64,000 nt of DNA. Source: Leptolinea sp. GTDB taxonomy: Bacteria; Chloroflexota; Anaerolineae; Anaerolineales; Anaerolineaceae. The notes beneath the pieces are model-generated. The model made no database searches and was not told where the DNA came from. It worked only from the letters and a program-made list of their open reading frames with translations. Within the stretch, counting starts at the first letter, position 1; the number at the start of each line of letters is the position of its first letter. Below, piece after piece: positions 48,392 through 59,188 of the stretch. The translations under genes and the position numbers were made by a program. Location: contig JAAZMZ010000007.1 in NCBI GenBank assembly GCA_012798535.1, positions 26,225 through 90,224 on the forward strand, read 5' to 3'.

Positions 48392-49477
48392 ATGAACTTA
48401 ACGGGGAAAGGTTTTTTCATCTGGAAGATTCGCGATTGTGAAGGCGGAAATGCGAGCTCCATCGCCTCTTCCGCGGCAGATGCCGGCCTTTCCCATGTAC
48501 TGATAAAAATTGCCGATGGTATGAATCAATACAATGTAGATTCAACCACCGGAACTGATTATGTACCCGCTGTGGTAGAGGCTTTGCATGCCGCGGGTAT
48601 TCAGGCCTGGGGATGGCACTATGTCTATGGCAGTGATCCAGACGGCGAAGCCTGGGCAGGCGGACGCCGGGCGAGATCGCTCGGTCTGGATGGATACGTC
48701 ATCGATGCCGAGATGGAATATAAAGCCTCTGGCATGGATGCGGCCGCCCGGCGTTATATATCTGACCTGCGCGGGTACTTGAGTGGCATTCCCATTGCCC
48801 TGTGCTCTTTCCGTTTCCCCACCTACCACAGTGAATTCCCCTGGGAAGATTTTCTGAACAAATCAGATTACAACATGCCCCAGGTGTACTGGGAACAGGC
48901 GCACAATGCCGGAGCGCAGTTGCAGCGTTCATTTCGGGAATTCACGGCCATATCCCCCTACCGTCCCTATCTGGCAACCGGAGCCGCCTACAGTACGAAA
49001 ACATGGGCTTCCACCGCCGCGGATGTCAACGAATTTCTGACCACAGCTGCCGCATTGAATATTCCGGCGGTCAATTTTTTTAGTTGGGATTATTGCCGCA
49101 AATACCTGCCAGAAATCTGGAATGCGGTGGCCATATTCCCTTATCCGACGGATCAGCCTGTTGGAATTGTCCAAAAATTGATCAATGCTCTGAACGCGCA
49201 TGATGCCGGGATGGCATCCGGGCTATACACGGAAGACGCGGTTCACATTACAGCCGAACAGACCATTCAGGGACGTGATTCCATTCGCGATTGGTATTCC
49301 ACACTTTTCACCAAACGCCAACCGGGGATATCGTTCACGCTGACAGCAATAACCGGGAAAGAATTCTCACGCAACTTCTCCTGGGTATCCTCCACTTCAA
49401 CATCCAATCGTAAGGGCACTGACACTCTGGGTTTGATCGACGGCGCCATCTCCTACCATTATTCGAGCATTGGTTGA
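48392..49477 (+). CDS. Glycoside hydrolase-like barrel fused to an NTF2/SnoaL-like domain
   Basis: 361 residues with no signal peptide. Residues 1-250 look like a TIM barrel of the GH25/Rv2525c-like group: GFFIWKIRDCEGG, LSHVLIKIADGMNQYN, GIQAWGWHYVYG, then GYVIDAEMEYK with a possible catalytic Asp-Ala-Glu, and YNMPQVYW. Residues from about 262 to 361 look like a SnoaL/NTF2 domain (VQKLINALNAHDAGMASGLYTEDAVH, in pieces; then IQGRDSIRDWYSTLF). The pairing is unusual. A carbohydrate-related role is inferred. It follows the HD gene by 18 bases with a GGAG site, and ends before the rpoC terminator. Confidence 0.65.
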   Translation: MNLTGKGFFIWKIRDCEGGNASSIASSAADAGLSHVLIKIADGMNQYNVDSTTGTDYVPAVVEALHAAGIQAWGWHYVYGSDPDGEAWAGGRRARSLGLDGYVIDAEMEYKASGMDAAARRYISDLRGYLSGIPIALCSFRFPTYHSEFPWEDFLNKSDYNMPQVYWEQAHNAGAQLQRSFREFTAISPYRPYLATGAAYSTKTWASTAADVNEFLTTAAALNIPAVNFFSWDYCRKYLPEIWNAVAIFPYPTDQPVGIVQKLINALNAHDAGMASGLYTEDAVHITAEQTIQGRDSIRDWYSTLFTKRQPGISFTLTAITGKEFSRNFSWVSSTSTSNRKGTDTLGLIDGAISYHYSSIG

Positions 49478-49503
49478 CAGCTTCAAAAAAAGGAATTAAT
49501 AAA

Positions 49504-49536
49504 AACGGACGGATCAAAATATTCGATCCGTCCGTT
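49504..49536. terminator. Terminator of rpoC (also serves the opposite gene)
   Basis: AACGGACGGATC (49504-49515) and GATCCGTCCGTT (49525-49536) form a perfect 12-base stem with a 9-base loop. On the minus strand it is followed by TTTTTATTAATTCC, a good U-tract for the rpoC message. Confidence 0.88.
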
Positions 49537-49565
49537 GATTTCGTAGATCAATGCCTGATTTGAAT

Positions 49566-52500
49566 TTACTCGGCGGCTGGCAGCATATCCCCCTCAGCGG
49601 CTACCGTTCCAAATCCATGTTCTTCAGAGAACCGGCCGTGAATGAAACCGGTACCAGCCGGGATCAACTTGCCGATGATGACGTTCTCCTTCAAACCATA
49701 CAGTGGATCGCCGGTGGAGGCAATGGCAGCTCCCGCAAGCACTTTGATGGTGTGCTGGAAAGAAGAGGCTGAGAGCCAGGAATCGGTGCTTAGAGACGCT
49801 TTGGTAACACCCAGCAGGATCTCAACATATTTGGCAGGTTGTTTGGATTCGGCCAGCATGGTCTCGTTTGTCTTGTAGATTTCCAGGCGATCGACCAGGT
49901 CCTGCGGCAGATATTTCGTATCCCCGGGGCGGACGACCTGAACTTTGCCAAGCATTTTCCGAATAATGACTTCAAAATGCTTGTCATTGATGTTCTGACC
50001 CTGGGAACGATAAACCTTCTGAATTTCAACCAGCAGGTATTTCATACATTCATCGCGGCCTTTGATGCGCAGAATGATGTGTGGATTAAGTGAACCCTCT
50101 GTCAGAGGTTCACCGGCGCCGATATGATCACCCTCTTTGACCAGCAAACGTGCGGTACTGGGGATCTCATATTCTTCCGATTCGCGTTGTTCGTAGGAGT
50201 TGATGATCTTCGATCCTTCCAGGCGGATACGGCCGGCATGTTCTGCCTTGATCTCGGCTTCACCCATTTTGGCTAGCGTGTCAGCCACGGAAACCTGATC
50301 TTCTTCTTTGACAACAACTTCCCAACCTTCCGGAATTTCATATTCGTCGCTGATCATTTCACTGTTTTCTAGACGCACAACCCGCTGGTCGCTGTATTTA
50401 TCAGATTGGATGATTTTGACGACACCGGAAATCTGTGAGATGACTGCCTCGCCTTTCGGTAGGCGTCGCGCTTCAAAGAGCTCTTCCACACGGGGCAGAC
50501 CTGTCGTGATATCTCCGCCGGCAGCCACACCACCGGTATGGAAAGTGCGCAGGGTCAATTGCGTGCCGGGTTCGCCGATAGACTGGGCGGCCACAATACC
50601 GACAGCCGAGCCAAGTTCCACAGCATCTCCACGACCCAGATCCATGCCATAGCATTTCTGGCAAATCCCATGGGTTAATTCACAGGTCAATGGTGAACGG
50701 ACTTTAACTTCGGTGATATCGGCATCGATGATCAAACGAATGGCTTTATGATCCAGTAGGGCATCGCGTTCAACAAGAATCTCGCCCGTCTTGGGATGAA
50801 TGATTCTCTCCGCAACAGTACGCCCGTACAGTCGGGTTCCCAGAGATTGCCCCGCGATGTCATCGCTCTTCTTCATGACGATACCTTCATGGGTACCACA
50901 ATCAAATTCATTGATGATCATATCCTGGGCAACATCCACCAGACGGCGGGTCAGGTAACCAGCATCCGCGGTACGTAGAGCGGTATCGGCCAACCCTTTG
51001 CGGGCGCCGTGTGTGGAAATGAAATATTCCAGAGCGGTCAATCCTTCACGGAAGTTGGATTTGATCGGCAGAATGATGATGCGTCCGGCCGGATCGGCCA
51101 TCAAACCGCGCATACCGGCCAACTGGGCGATAGGTCCAAAGCCACCCTTTGTGGCGCCAGAATTGGCCATAGTGGACAGGTTTCCGCTTGGATCCATGGA
51201 TTTCTTGACGGCATCCGCTACATCTTTTGTAGTCTGCTGCCAGACTTCGATCGTGCGTTCATTGCGTTCGTGTTCCGTCAACAGACCGCGCCGGTAATCC
51301 CGCTGCAGGCTGTCAACATCTTTTTGAGATTTCGCAAGAATGTCTTTTTTCAGGTCAGGTACTGTAATATCTGAAACGGCGATCGTCGAGCCGGAGCGCA
51401 TGGCAAATTCAAATCCGATGTCCTTAATCCGATCGGCAACTTCCGTGGTGATCTCCTGCCCGCACACTTCATAAATACTGGCGATCAAATCTTTCACACC
51501 ACCCTTGTCGAGTTCTTCGTTGACAAATTGCACATCCATCGGGAGGATGCGGTTGAAAATTACCCGTCCTGTGGTGGTTTTGATCATGCGTTCACTCAGT
51601 TCAGGCAATTTATTTCCTTTGTCGTCGAACCAGGTTTTCGCGCGGACTTCAACATTGGCATGGATATCCAAATATCCCAGGCCGTAAGCCAGTTCCACTT
51701 CATCACAGTTGGCAAAGACATGACCATCGCCTTTGTGCTGGAGTTTGTCACTGGTTGTCAGGTAATAGACTCCCAGCACCATGTCTTTCGAAGGGCTGAT
51801 GATCGGTTCTCCGTCTGCCGGTTTCAACAGGTTGCGGGATGCCAGCATCAAGCGGCGGGCTTCATTGACGGCTTTTTCAGACAACGGCACATGCACGGCC
51901 ATCTGATCGCCATCGAAGTCCGCGTTGAAAGCTGTGGTCACCAGCGGGTGCAGTTGAATGGCACTGCCTTCGATGAGGAGAGGTTCAAAAGCCTGAATCC
52001 CCAAACGGTGAAGCGTGGGAGCACGGTTTACAAGCACCGGGCGGTCTTTGATCACCTCTTCCAGCACTTCCCATACTTCCGGGCGGTTGCGTTCAATAAA
52101 GCGGCGGGCGCCTTTGACATTGGCGGCGTAATTATGTTTTACCAGCCGGGCTATCACGAAAGGCCGGTAGAGTTCTAGAGCCATGGTCTTCGGTAAACCG
52201 CATTGATACAGTTTGAGACTTGGACCAACCACAATCACCGACCGGCCGGAATAATCGACACGTTTTCCAAGCAGGTTTCGGCGGAAACGTCCTTTTTTAC
52301 CCTTGAGCATATCGCTCAGAGACTTCAATTCACGGCGGCCGCGACGGGAAAGTGCTTTACCGCGCTGTGAGTTATCGATGAGGGAATCAACAGCCTCCTG
52401 AAGCATGCGTTTTTCATTGCGCACGATGACATCCGGAGCTCCCAGTTCCAACAACCGTTTCAGGCGGTTATTGCGGTTGATCACCCGGCGGTACAGGTCA

Positions 52501-53798
52501 TTCAGATCTGAGGTAGCAAACCGTCCGCCATCCAGTTGAACCATGGGGCGCAGATCGGGGGGAATAACCGGCAGAACCGTCAGGATCATCCATTCCGGCC
52601 GGTTACCGGAGCGTTTGAAATCTTCGACAACTTTCAGACGGGATGTGGCTTTCTTGCGCTTTTGCTTGCTCTTGGAAGTGCGCACCTCATGCCACAGGTC
52701 TTCGGCAAGCTTATCCAGGTCAAGGCGTTTGAGAATATCATAGAACGCTTCGGCGCCCATATCGGCTTTGAACACCTGCCCCCAGCGCTGTTTCAGCTCG
52801 CGGTAGCGCTGTTCACTGACAAATGTAAACGGCCGCAGCTCTTGTAATTCGTCGCGTAAGTGAGAATTTTGATCTGCCGATTCTGTGGATTGATCATCCA
52901 ACTGGTTGCGCAGGTTTTCCATGTTCAAATCGGCTTCGGCTTTGACCTCATCCAGCCGCATTTTCAACGCTTCAATCTCGCGTTGAAGCTGTTCGCGGAA
53001 TTCCGAGTCGATTTCATCCAGACGTTCTTTTACCGCCTTTTGAATCGCGGCTATGCTTTGAGCGCTGATCGTTTCGCCTTTGTCGGCAATTTTCACATTG
53101 GTTGCGGTGAAAACGATTTTGCTTTTAGCCGCTTTGCCAAGGTTTTCCTGAAGCTCTTGCTCCAACCGCTGGCCTTCCTGAATGATGGGTTCCAACCGGG
53201 AGGCAATCTGCTCATCCGCCCGGTTTTCTAGGTCAGTTTTCTGTTGATTAATCTCAGCCAGTTTGCGATCACGTGCCTGCTTTACCTCGATGATCTTCGA
53301 GTTGATCTGCTGCGCCTGTTCGCGCTCAGATACACTGATCTCGTCTTCCAGGCGTTTCAACGCTTTCTGGCGGGCTTCTTCATCAACGTAGGTGACAATG
53401 TATTGAGCGAAATACAAAACCCTGTCCAGGTTCCTGCGGGAGATATCCAGAAGAAGACCCAGGTAGGATGGGATACGGCGTGTATACCAGATATGAGCTA
53501 CCGGAGTAGCCAGTTCAATATGCCCCATGCGTTCGCGGCGGACTGAGGATCGAGTCACTTCGACGCCGCATTTATCGCAGACTATTCCTTTGTACCGCGG
53601 ATTCTTATATTTACCACAATAGCACTGCCAGTCACGGGTCGGTCCAAAAATAGCTTCGCAAAATAGACCGTCCTTTTCCGGGCGGAGGCGCCGATAATTG
53701 ATCGTCTCCGGTTTTAACACCTCACCATATGACCAACTTCGAATGGTCTCAGGGGAAGCCAGGCTGATTCGTAACGCCGTTAATCCCTTGGTTTCCAC
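49566..53798 (-). CDS. rpoC: DNA-directed RNA polymerase subunit beta'
   Basis: 1410 residues, full length in one chain. The N-terminal zinc ribbon has Cys59, Cys61, Cys74 and Cys77. The catalytic magnesium motif is [12 protein letters not shown]. The bridge helix/trigger loop regions and the second zinc site ([13 protein letters not shown]) are present. About 185 residues (140-325), strongly coiled-coil, are inserted after the zinc ribbon, where E. coli has only a short link. The start is GTG with GAGGAGG 7 bases upstream. It has its own promoter. rpoB is not upstream, where a sensor kinase gene lies instead. Confidence 0.97.
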   Translation of the reverse strand: METKGLTALRISLASPETIRSWSYGEVLKPETINYRRLRPEKDGLFCEAIFGPTRDWQCYCGKYKNPRYKGIVCDKCGVEVTRSSVRRERMGHIELATPVAHIWYTRRIPSYLGLLLDISRRNLDRVLYFAQYIVTYVDEEARQKALKRLEDEISVSEREQAQQINSKIIEVKQARDRKLAEINQQKTDLENRADEQIASRLEPIIQEGQRLEQELQENLGKAAKSKIVFTATNVKIADKGETISAQSIAAIQKAVKERLDEIDSEFREQLQREIEALKMRLDEVKAEADLNMENLRNQLDDQSTESADQNSHLRDELQELRPFTFVSEQRYRELKQRWGQVFKADMGAEAFYDILKRLDLDKLAEDLWHEVRTSKSKQKRKKATSRLKVVEDFKRSGNRPEWMILTVLPVIPPDLRPMVQLDGGRFATSDLNDLYRRVINRNNRLKRLLELGAPDVIVRNEKRMLQEAVDSLIDNSQRGKALSRRGRRELKSLSDMLKGKKGRFRRNLLGKRVDYSGRSVIVVGPSLKLYQCGLPKTMALELYRPFVIARLVKHNYAANVKGARRFIERNRPEVWEVLEEVIKDRPVLVNRAPTLHRLGIQAFEPLLIEGSAIQLHPLVTTAFNADFDGDQMAVHVPLSEKAVNEARRLMLASRNLLKPADGEPIISPSKDMVLGVYYLTTSDKLQHKGDGHVFANCDEVELAYGLGYLDIHANVEVRAKTWFDDKGNKLPELSERMIKTTTGRVIFNRILPMDVQFVNEELDKGGVKDLIASIYEVCGQEITTEVADRIKDIGFEFAMRSGSTIAVSDITVPDLKKDILAKSQKDVDSLQRDYRRGLLTEHERNERTIEVWQQTTKDVADAVKKSMDPSGNLSTMANSGATKGGFGPIAQLAGMRGLMADPAGRIIILPIKSNFREGLTALEYFISTHGARKGLADTALRTADAGYLTRRLVDVAQDMIINEFDCGTHEGIVMKKSDDIAGQSLGTRLYGRTVAERIIHPKTGEILVERDALLDHKAIRLIIDADITEVKVRSPLTCELTHGICQKCYGMDLGRGDAVELGSAVGIVAAQSIGEPGTQLTLRTFHTGGVAAGGDITTGLPRVEELFEARRLPKGEAVISQISGVVKIIQSDKYSDQRVVRLENSEMISDEYEIPEGWEVVVKEEDQVSVADTLAKMGEAEIKAEHAGRIRLEGSKIINSYEQRESEEYEIPSTARLLVKEGDHIGAGEPLTEGSLNPHIILRIKGRDECMKYLLVEIQKVYRSQGQNINDKHFEVIIRKMLGKVQVVRPGDTKYLPQDLVDRLEIYKTNETMLAESKQPAKYVEILLGVTKASLSTDSWLSASSFQHTIKVLAGAAIASTGDPLYGLKENVIIGKLIPAGTGFIHGRFSEEHGFGTVAAEGDMLPAAE

Positions 53799-53897
53799 TA
53801 AACTACCTCCTCGCGAGTCTTGATTCTGGCAAAATAATCAAGGTGTATGAACACCATGGTAGAAAGCATGGAAATATCATAGATAATGCAATCCATT

Positions 53898-53925
53898 ATT
53901 ATACCAAAGAAATTCCCAATTGCAA
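53898..53925 (-). promoter_or_regulatory. Promoter of rpoC with extended -10
   Basis: On the minus strand TTGCAA (53925-53920) and TATAAT (53903-53898) are 16 bases apart, and TGG precedes the -10. It lies in the 140-base gap between the sensor kinase stop and the rpoC GTG, giving a leader of about 93 bases. Small hairpins (GGTGT-TCAT-ACACC) occur in that leader. Confidence 0.7.
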
Positions 53926-53938
53926 GATATTCGCCAGA

Positions 53939-56900
53939 TCACATGGGAAGTTCTATGCGAAATATGCTACCCTTTCCGAGTTGACTTTCCACGTGTACCG
54001 TGCCTCCGTGTAATTCAACGATCGATTTAACGATGGATAAACCCAATTTCGAAGCCCTCTGTCCAGCTTCGCGGATATTCCCTCGCCCTGCTCGTTCAAA
54101 AATACCGGGAAGATCGATAGGTGATATGCCTATGCCGGTATCCTGAATGGTGATAACGCATTTATTGAGCAGGTTCTCCACCCTGACATCCACCTTGCCA
54201 TCGATGCCTGTAAATTTAACCGCGTTATCGAGAATATTGAATACCGCCTGGTGCAGCAGCTCACTATCCGCCTCAATGATCATCGGGATATCCATCTGAG
54301 TCAGATTCGATAGTACGATCTTTTTTTGAACAGCCTGCGGAACAAATTCGTCCACCACAGAACCGACCAATTTTTTGATGTCCACCTTTTCAAGATGAAG
54401 CCGGACACCCGCTTCCAGCCTGCCAAGGTCCAGAATATTGTTGACCATACGGTTCAGGGTATCCAGTCCATTGGTGATCTTCTGCAAGTAGTTTTTCTGT
54501 TGTTCATTGATCTCGCCCACCATCTGGATCATGGTGGCATATCCGCTGATCATGGTCAGGGGCTGGCGGAGATCGTGGCTGACCGTTTCGACGAATTCAC
54601 CTTTGTGAGAGAGCATTTCGACATAAGAATTCACGTCGCGAAGAACACATAATGATCCACCAAATCGCCCATCCGTTTCAAACGGGGTGAAGCGCGCCGA
54701 ATACATACGGCCGTCGGCAAACTGAATTTCCCGCACAATTCCTTCCTTCGAAATATCCGAGGAAGAACCGGGAATCGCTTTTTGCATGGACGGCAACGCC
54801 GCGACACGTTTGCCATTTTCATCGCGTAGGATGAGGCCATCAAGGCCAAGCGCCGCTTCATTGGCATATATGACTTCACCCGATGGATCCAGCAACAGCA
54901 GAGGATCCTGGATGGAACCGATTAAAGATTCAAATTGTTTTCTGCCCAGCTCGGTTTCAGAAAGGCGTCTTTCCCCGGCTGCTGCCACGGCGATTTCAGA
55001 AGCCAGTGTTTTGAGATGAGATATTTCTTCATCCGGAAAGACCTGCTGCTTTTCATACCCGATCCAGAATACTCCAAGAAAATCGTCTTTCTCCAGATAT
55101 ACCGGTAAGGCGACAATTGAAATGGGTACGGTAACTGCGCTGTTGAAATCAATCCGGCGGCTGCGGGCAGTGTTCCGGATGACAAAAATCCCTTCCCGCT
55201 GGCAAATTTCCAGAATTTGATCATCCAGAACGGCATACACATCACTGCGTTCACCAGACCCAAATCGACGCAATGGAGAAGGTACAACGCTTTCGATTTT
55301 CGGTGGTATAAGGATTACCCGCGCGCAGGAAGCGTCTCCTCGCAAGGCTGCCTTCAGAATCGGTTCCACTGACCGCCCAAACTCTTCGCGCACTGCCACT
55401 CCGCGGCCAATCGAGATCAATCGCTGGGCTTCGTCCATCTGGGCTTTCACATTGACGCGTATTTGTTCAACAGCCTGTGAGAGATCTGTCAGCTCAACTA
55501 CGTCCTGAAGCCCGGCAATGGACGCATAATTTCCCCGTGAGATCTGCCTGGAAGCCTGAAGCAGGCGTTGCTCATCACGATAAAGATTGCTCCAGTAGAA
55601 GTCCAGCAAAAATATAAGAAGGGCAAAGCCGGCAATGATAAAGAAAATTTGCCGGAGAAAACTCAACAGGATGACATTCCCGGCGGCGGATGTGGGAACC
55701 TTTATATAGGCAATCCATCGGTCTGTTGCCGGCCAGTACGCAAATGATGCGGTATCTTTCCAACCTTGCCAGGTGAGAAACTCACCCGGTAATACCTGCC
55801 CCTGAATATCCGGCGCTGGAATATCATCAAGCATGGGTGTCTTTGCATCCGATGAGACCAACCACATCTGCCCGCCAATATTTTCGATCTGTGTGACTTC
55901 CGTCCAAAAGGATGAGTTCATGGCGCGCGGAAATTCACCTGTCTGAACGAGTACTGCGCCGATCGGCTTGCCTTCAGCATCCAGGATGGGTGTGATGAGA
56001 TTTACTACCAGGGAACCCAGGTCATCACCGCTATGTGCGCTGAGCATTCTTGAAGTTCCCGCGGTTAGAACCTGTTTGATCGCGGACGCTGTCTGAGCTG
56101 AAATTCTTTGATCCGCAGATCCTTCTGGAAATTGGTGTATAACCCGAGAGCTCGCATCGATCACAATCACCCTGGCCTTCTCATTCGGAAATGTCTTCTG
56201 CATGGCGGCATAGAAGTCAATGGATGTCTGCCCCAGTACATCGGGTACGGCGATAGAATTCCCCCTCCCCAGGAGGTTCTGTTCTTCCTGACTCCAGTAT
56301 CCGGCAGCCAATCCGGCATGGCTGCCCAGACTGCTTTCCAGCAGGTCGCGGACCTGGTCGATCTGAACACTCCATGCAATCTGCATAAAGAAGAAAATGA
56401 ACAGGCCGGATACCGGTAATGAAATGCGCCAAAATTTACTCTCGGCAAAACCTTCATCCTGGGAAGGAAGCAGCGTGGACACCCGACGCCAGGGTCCTAT
56501 CTTTTGTTCCTGTAAAGATTCTCCTGCCAGTCCGGCGGTCAGGATGGGAATCACGCAAAACAGCAGATCTGTCTTCCAGTTTGAAAGTCCGGCATCCACC
56601 ATTCCGACAAGTTGACCATCCGCGTCGATAAAGGCAGCACCGGAGGTCAGCAGGTAAGCTATCAAAATTGTGAAAACCGCCGAACCCAATGGATGGCGGA
56701 TGGCGGAATAGATACCTCCGCGGTAATTCTGCCGATAACAGGCCCCCATCACTAAAGCGCAAATTCCCAGAATGAACGGTGTGAACAGGGAATTGGTGGA
56801 CAGTGATGACTGGATTAATCCGCTGATCAATCCGGCCAGACTGCCCGGAACAGGTCCAAAGAAGGCGCTGATCAAAAACCAGGGAACAGCGGACAAAATC

Positions 56901-57160
56901 ATCCCCGGTGTTTGTCCCTTAAAAACAGTGATATTTCCTGCAGATAGATCTCCGACGCCGAAAAAGAGATTGGCCGGGATAATACAGAAGAAAAGAAAAA
57001 CCATCAATTGCCATCGCCGCTGGATGACCGTCATCGGGATATCCCACCAGCGGATCAGGCAGGTAATAAAGAGCAGGCAATACAAACCTAATCCCACCCA
57101 GCCGGCGATGGAATCAGGCAAATTTATCTTCGTGGGCGAATCAAGCAGTGAAAGAATCAC
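53939..57160 (-). CDS. Multidomain membrane sensor histidine kinase
   Basis: 1073 residues. The first 200 hold about six membrane segments (SAVPWFLISAFFGPVPGSLAGLISG resembles MASE-type sensors). A second membrane segment near 260 begins an exterior Cache-like domain to about 500, then another membrane segment and a HAMP-like linker. A GAF-like region (about 590-740) and a PAS region (LDPSGEVIYANEAALGLDGL) precede the kinase core: His862 in ETVSHDLRQPL, N-box NILDNAVKFTG, and G-boxes QDTGIGIS and KLGLSIVKSIVELHGG. No response regulator gene is adjacent, so it is an orphan. The start is GTG with an extended -10 22 bases away and no clear ribosome site. Confidence 0.9.
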   Translation of the reverse strand: MILSLLDSPTKINLPDSIAGWVGLGLYCLLFITCLIRWWDIPMTVIQRRWQLMVFLFFCIIPANLFFGVGDLSAGNITVFKGQTPGMILSAVPWFLISAFFGPVPGSLAGLISGLIQSSLSTNSLFTPFILGICALVMGACYRQNYRGGIYSAIRHPLGSAVFTILIAYLLTSGAAFIDADGQLVGMVDAGLSNWKTDLLFCVIPILTAGLAGESLQEQKIGPWRRVSTLLPSQDEGFAESKFWRISLPVSGLFIFFFMQIAWSVQIDQVRDLLESSLGSHAGLAAGYWSQEEQNLLGRGNSIAVPDVLGQTSIDFYAAMQKTFPNEKARVIVIDASSRVIHQFPEGSADQRISAQTASAIKQVLTAGTSRMLSAHSGDDLGSLVVNLITPILDAEGKPIGAVLVQTGEFPRAMNSSFWTEVTQIENIGGQMWLVSSDAKTPMLDDIPAPDIQGQVLPGEFLTWQGWKDTASFAYWPATDRWIAYIKVPTSAAGNVILLSFLRQIFFIIAGFALLIFLLDFYWSNLYRDEQRLLQASRQISRGNYASIAGLQDVVELTDLSQAVEQIRVNVKAQMDEAQRLISIGRGVAVREEFGRSVEPILKAALRGDASCARVILIPPKIESVVPSPLRRFGSGERSDVYAVLDDQILEICQREGIFVIRNTARSRRIDFNSAVTVPISIVALPVYLEKDDFLGVFWIGYEKQQVFPDEEISHLKTLASEIAVAAAGERRLSETELGRKQFESLIGSIQDPLLLLDPSGEVIYANEAALGLDGLILRDENGKRVAALPSMQKAIPGSSSDISKEGIVREIQFADGRMYSARFTPFETDGRFGGSLCVLRDVNSYVEMLSHKGEFVETVSHDLRQPLTMISGYATMIQMVGEINEQQKNYLQKITNGLDTLNRMVNNILDLGRLEAGVRLHLEKVDIKKLVGSVVDEFVPQAVQKKIVLSNLTQMDIPMIIEADSELLHQAVFNILDNAVKFTGIDGKVDVRVENLLNKCVITIQDTGIGISPIDLPGIFERAGRGNIREAGQRASKLGLSIVKSIVELHGGTVHVESQLGKGSIFRIELPM

Positions 57161-57189
57161 GATAGTCTATCGATATCTAATATGGATAA

Positions 57190-57198
57190 ATTATAGCA
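57190..57198 (-). promoter_or_regulatory. Extended -10 promoter of the sensor kinase gene
   Basis: TGCTATAAT on the minus strand lies 29 bases before the GTG at 57160. It is within the 62-base gap after the C69 peptidase gene, so the kinase can be transcribed on its own. Confidence 0.5.
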
Positions 57199-57222
57199 TT
57201 CCCATTATTAGACAACGACTTA

Positions 57223-58476
57223 CTACAGATCGTTCTGAAAATTTGCCTCTTTATTGAATGTTCGCCAAGCCCGGCGATAGAAGAAATGCCCTTTGACCTT
57301 CTTTTCAGATGAGAACCTCTCCCCCCATCGGGTTAGTAATTCCTGTCTGCGCCTCTGGCACAGTTCCACAATATCCATTCGGCCTTTCATCGAACTTGCA
57401 TTGGTCATATCGGCTATGAAGTCATTTTCCAGAACATCGCGTTCCGATTGAAAAATCTGGATACGATCATCCGAACAGAAAATGGCATTGCGGTGTAAAG
57501 TCTCATTCTCCCGCCAGTCCTCTTCCGTGGAGATCCGGGTGTCATTTCTAAAGCCGTTTAGCAAAACGGGATGGAAAACACTCAAACAGGGAGCCGATGT
57601 TCCGGTGATCCAGACCACCATTTGATCTTCGTGGAAATCCACGACGAAAGAACCGGTCGTCTGGTCAATACGGATGGGGCCAAATCCTGCGTGCATACAA
57701 ACGGTGTTCGCCGTAAGGGAATCTCGGGGTAAGGAAGCGCTGCCGTGATGTGATCTCAGGAGATCGAAGGCCTGTTTGATGGATACACCCGGAGTGATTC
57801 TTATCAATCCTTCCATTACACGGTCCCGGCGTAAGACAGCCTGGCTGAATCTTGTCACGATGGGATCACTTTTTTGCCCCGCTAAATCGTGTAAATCTCG
57901 TAATCCCGGGCTGACCTCATCCCAATCTGAACGCAGGGTTAGAGCGTTGGAAATAGCCGTTGAAGTGACGAATTTTTTTACCGCCCAATCCCTTCCAACC
58001 GTCTCCAACACCCAGGTTTCTTTTCGGTCGGCAATCAGAAAGCTGTTGTTGTAATAAAAAGGATGGCTGAAGCCGCAATTTCCCCCCTGCCCATAGGTGG
58101 TCAATAAACCGGTGATGCAATCCACGGCCCCACGCGCTGATGTCGACCTCTGAAGAGCAAGACGTAGGAGGTCCATGCCGGTTAATGCCGGTTCTTCTGG
58201 ATTTCTACCCCGTGTAAAAACGGCTTCATTCCCGATGGCCACGCCATGCGAATTTACACCCATCTCAGCGCCCCACATCCATACCGGTTTGCAGAGAATC
58301 ACATCAAACGTTTGAGGCACTTCAGGAATTTCAAGGTATGTGCATTTGACCTTTGTTCCCGGATCATTCGCGAGACCCTTCACAAAAAGCACTTCGTGCG
58401 CCTCATTTGGTTCTCGGTCAGAATTTTTACCAAACCACAAATTCGAACCAGACCGATAACAAAAGGTATCACACAT
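57223..58476 (-). CDS. Peptidase C69/secernin-like N-terminal nucleophile hydrolase
   Basis: 417 residues. The sequence begins MCDTF, so Cys2 becomes the N-terminal nucleophile after Met removal. FGKNSDREPNEAHEV is the conserved block after it, then MWGAEMGVNSHGVAIGNEAVFT. This is the secernin/C69 dipeptidase family of Ntn hydrolases; substrates are dipeptides or unknown. The residues after about 390 (HFFYRRAWRTFNKEANF) look basic and unusual for the family. The ATG lies 3 bases after the cmk stop, with GGAG upstream, so it is coupled to cmk. Confidence 0.88.
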   Translation of the reverse strand: MCDTFCYRSGSNLWFGKNSDREPNEAHEVLFVKGLANDPGTKVKCTYLEIPEVPQTFDVILCKPVWMWGAEMGVNSHGVAIGNEAVFTRGRNPEEPALTGMDLLRLALQRSTSARGAVDCITGLLTTYGQGGNCGFSHPFYYNNSFLIADRKETWVLETVGRDWAVKKFVTSTAISNALTLRSDWDEVSPGLRDLHDLAGQKSDPIVTRFSQAVLRRDRVMEGLIRITPGVSIKQAFDLLRSHHGSASLPRDSLTANTVCMHAGFGPIRIDQTTGSFVVDFHEDQMVVWITGTSAPCLSVFHPVLLNGFRNDTRISTEEDWRENETLHRNAIFCSDDRIQIFQSERDVLENDFIADMTNASSMKGRMDIVELCQRRRQELLTRWGERFSSEKKVKGHFFYRRAWRTFNKEANFQNDL

Positions 58477-58479
58477 CCC

Positions 58480-59181
58480 TCAGGCTCCTTCTGCCATAAT
58501 TCCCTTTTCTTTGATCAGTTTTAAAATTCCCTGAACGACTTCATCTATAGTTAAATCATCTGTATCAAGAATGACGGCATCGTCTGCCGGACGCAAAGGA
58601 GCGATGGTCCGATTTTTATCGATCTCATCCCGCTGACGGGTGGCCATGAGGATATTTTCATAATCCGCCGGCTGGTTACGGTCGAGTAATTCTTCATACC
58701 GCCGTCGTGCGCGGACATTAGCGGAAGCTTCCAGATAGATCTTCAAATCGGCATCCGGAAAAACAACCGTTCCGATATCCCGGCCTACCATGACAACATT
58801 TCCGCGCTGTCCAATCCGCCTCTGCTGGGCAGTCATCGCATCACGCACCCCCTTATATGTGGACACCTGAGAAACAGAACCTTCGACCTCACGGCTGCGA
58901 ACCTCCCAGGTCACATCCCTGCCATCCAGGAATACATCGGCTTTCCGGCCATCGGCTTTTCCCGGCGGCAGTATATCAATATCAACCCGATTGGCAATAG
59001 CACATACCGATGTTTCATCCATTGGATCAATTCCAGCCTGTAATACGGCGAGAGTTACCGCTCTGTACATGATTCCCGTGTCAAAAAATAAGAAACCAAG
59101 CTGCTGTGCAATTTTTCCGCCGACAGTCGATTTTCCAGAGGCAGCCGGGCCGTCTATGGCTATGGTAGTCTTCGATATCAA
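58480..59181 (-). CDS. cmk: Cytidylate kinase
   Basis: 233 residues from the TTG at 59181. It begins ISKTTIAIDGPAASGKSTVGGKIA with the P-loop, then FFDTGIMYRAVTLA. MVGRDIGTVVFPDADLKIYLEAS and RRYEELLDRNQ complete the CMP-kinase signature. It phosphorylates CMP and dCMP in the cytoplasm. An upstream in-frame start at 59238 would overlap the glycosyltransferase by 50 bases. The TTG has GTGAGG 5 bases upstream and matches the family N-terminus, overlapping the neighbour by 9 codon-spanning bases only at the ribosome site. Confidence 0.93.
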   Translation of the reverse strand: MISKTTIAIDGPAASGKSTVGGKIAQQLGFLFFDTGIMYRAVTLAVLQAGIDPMDETSVCAIANRVDIDILPPGKADGRKADVFLDGRDVTWEVRSREVEGSVSQVSTYKGVRDAMTAQQRRIGQRGNVVMVGRDIGTVVFPDADLKIYLEASANVRARRRYEELLDRNQPADYENILMATRQRDEIDKNRTIAPLRPADDAVILDTDDLTIDEVVQGILKLIKEKGIMAEGA

Positions 59182-59188
59182 AGAGGCC

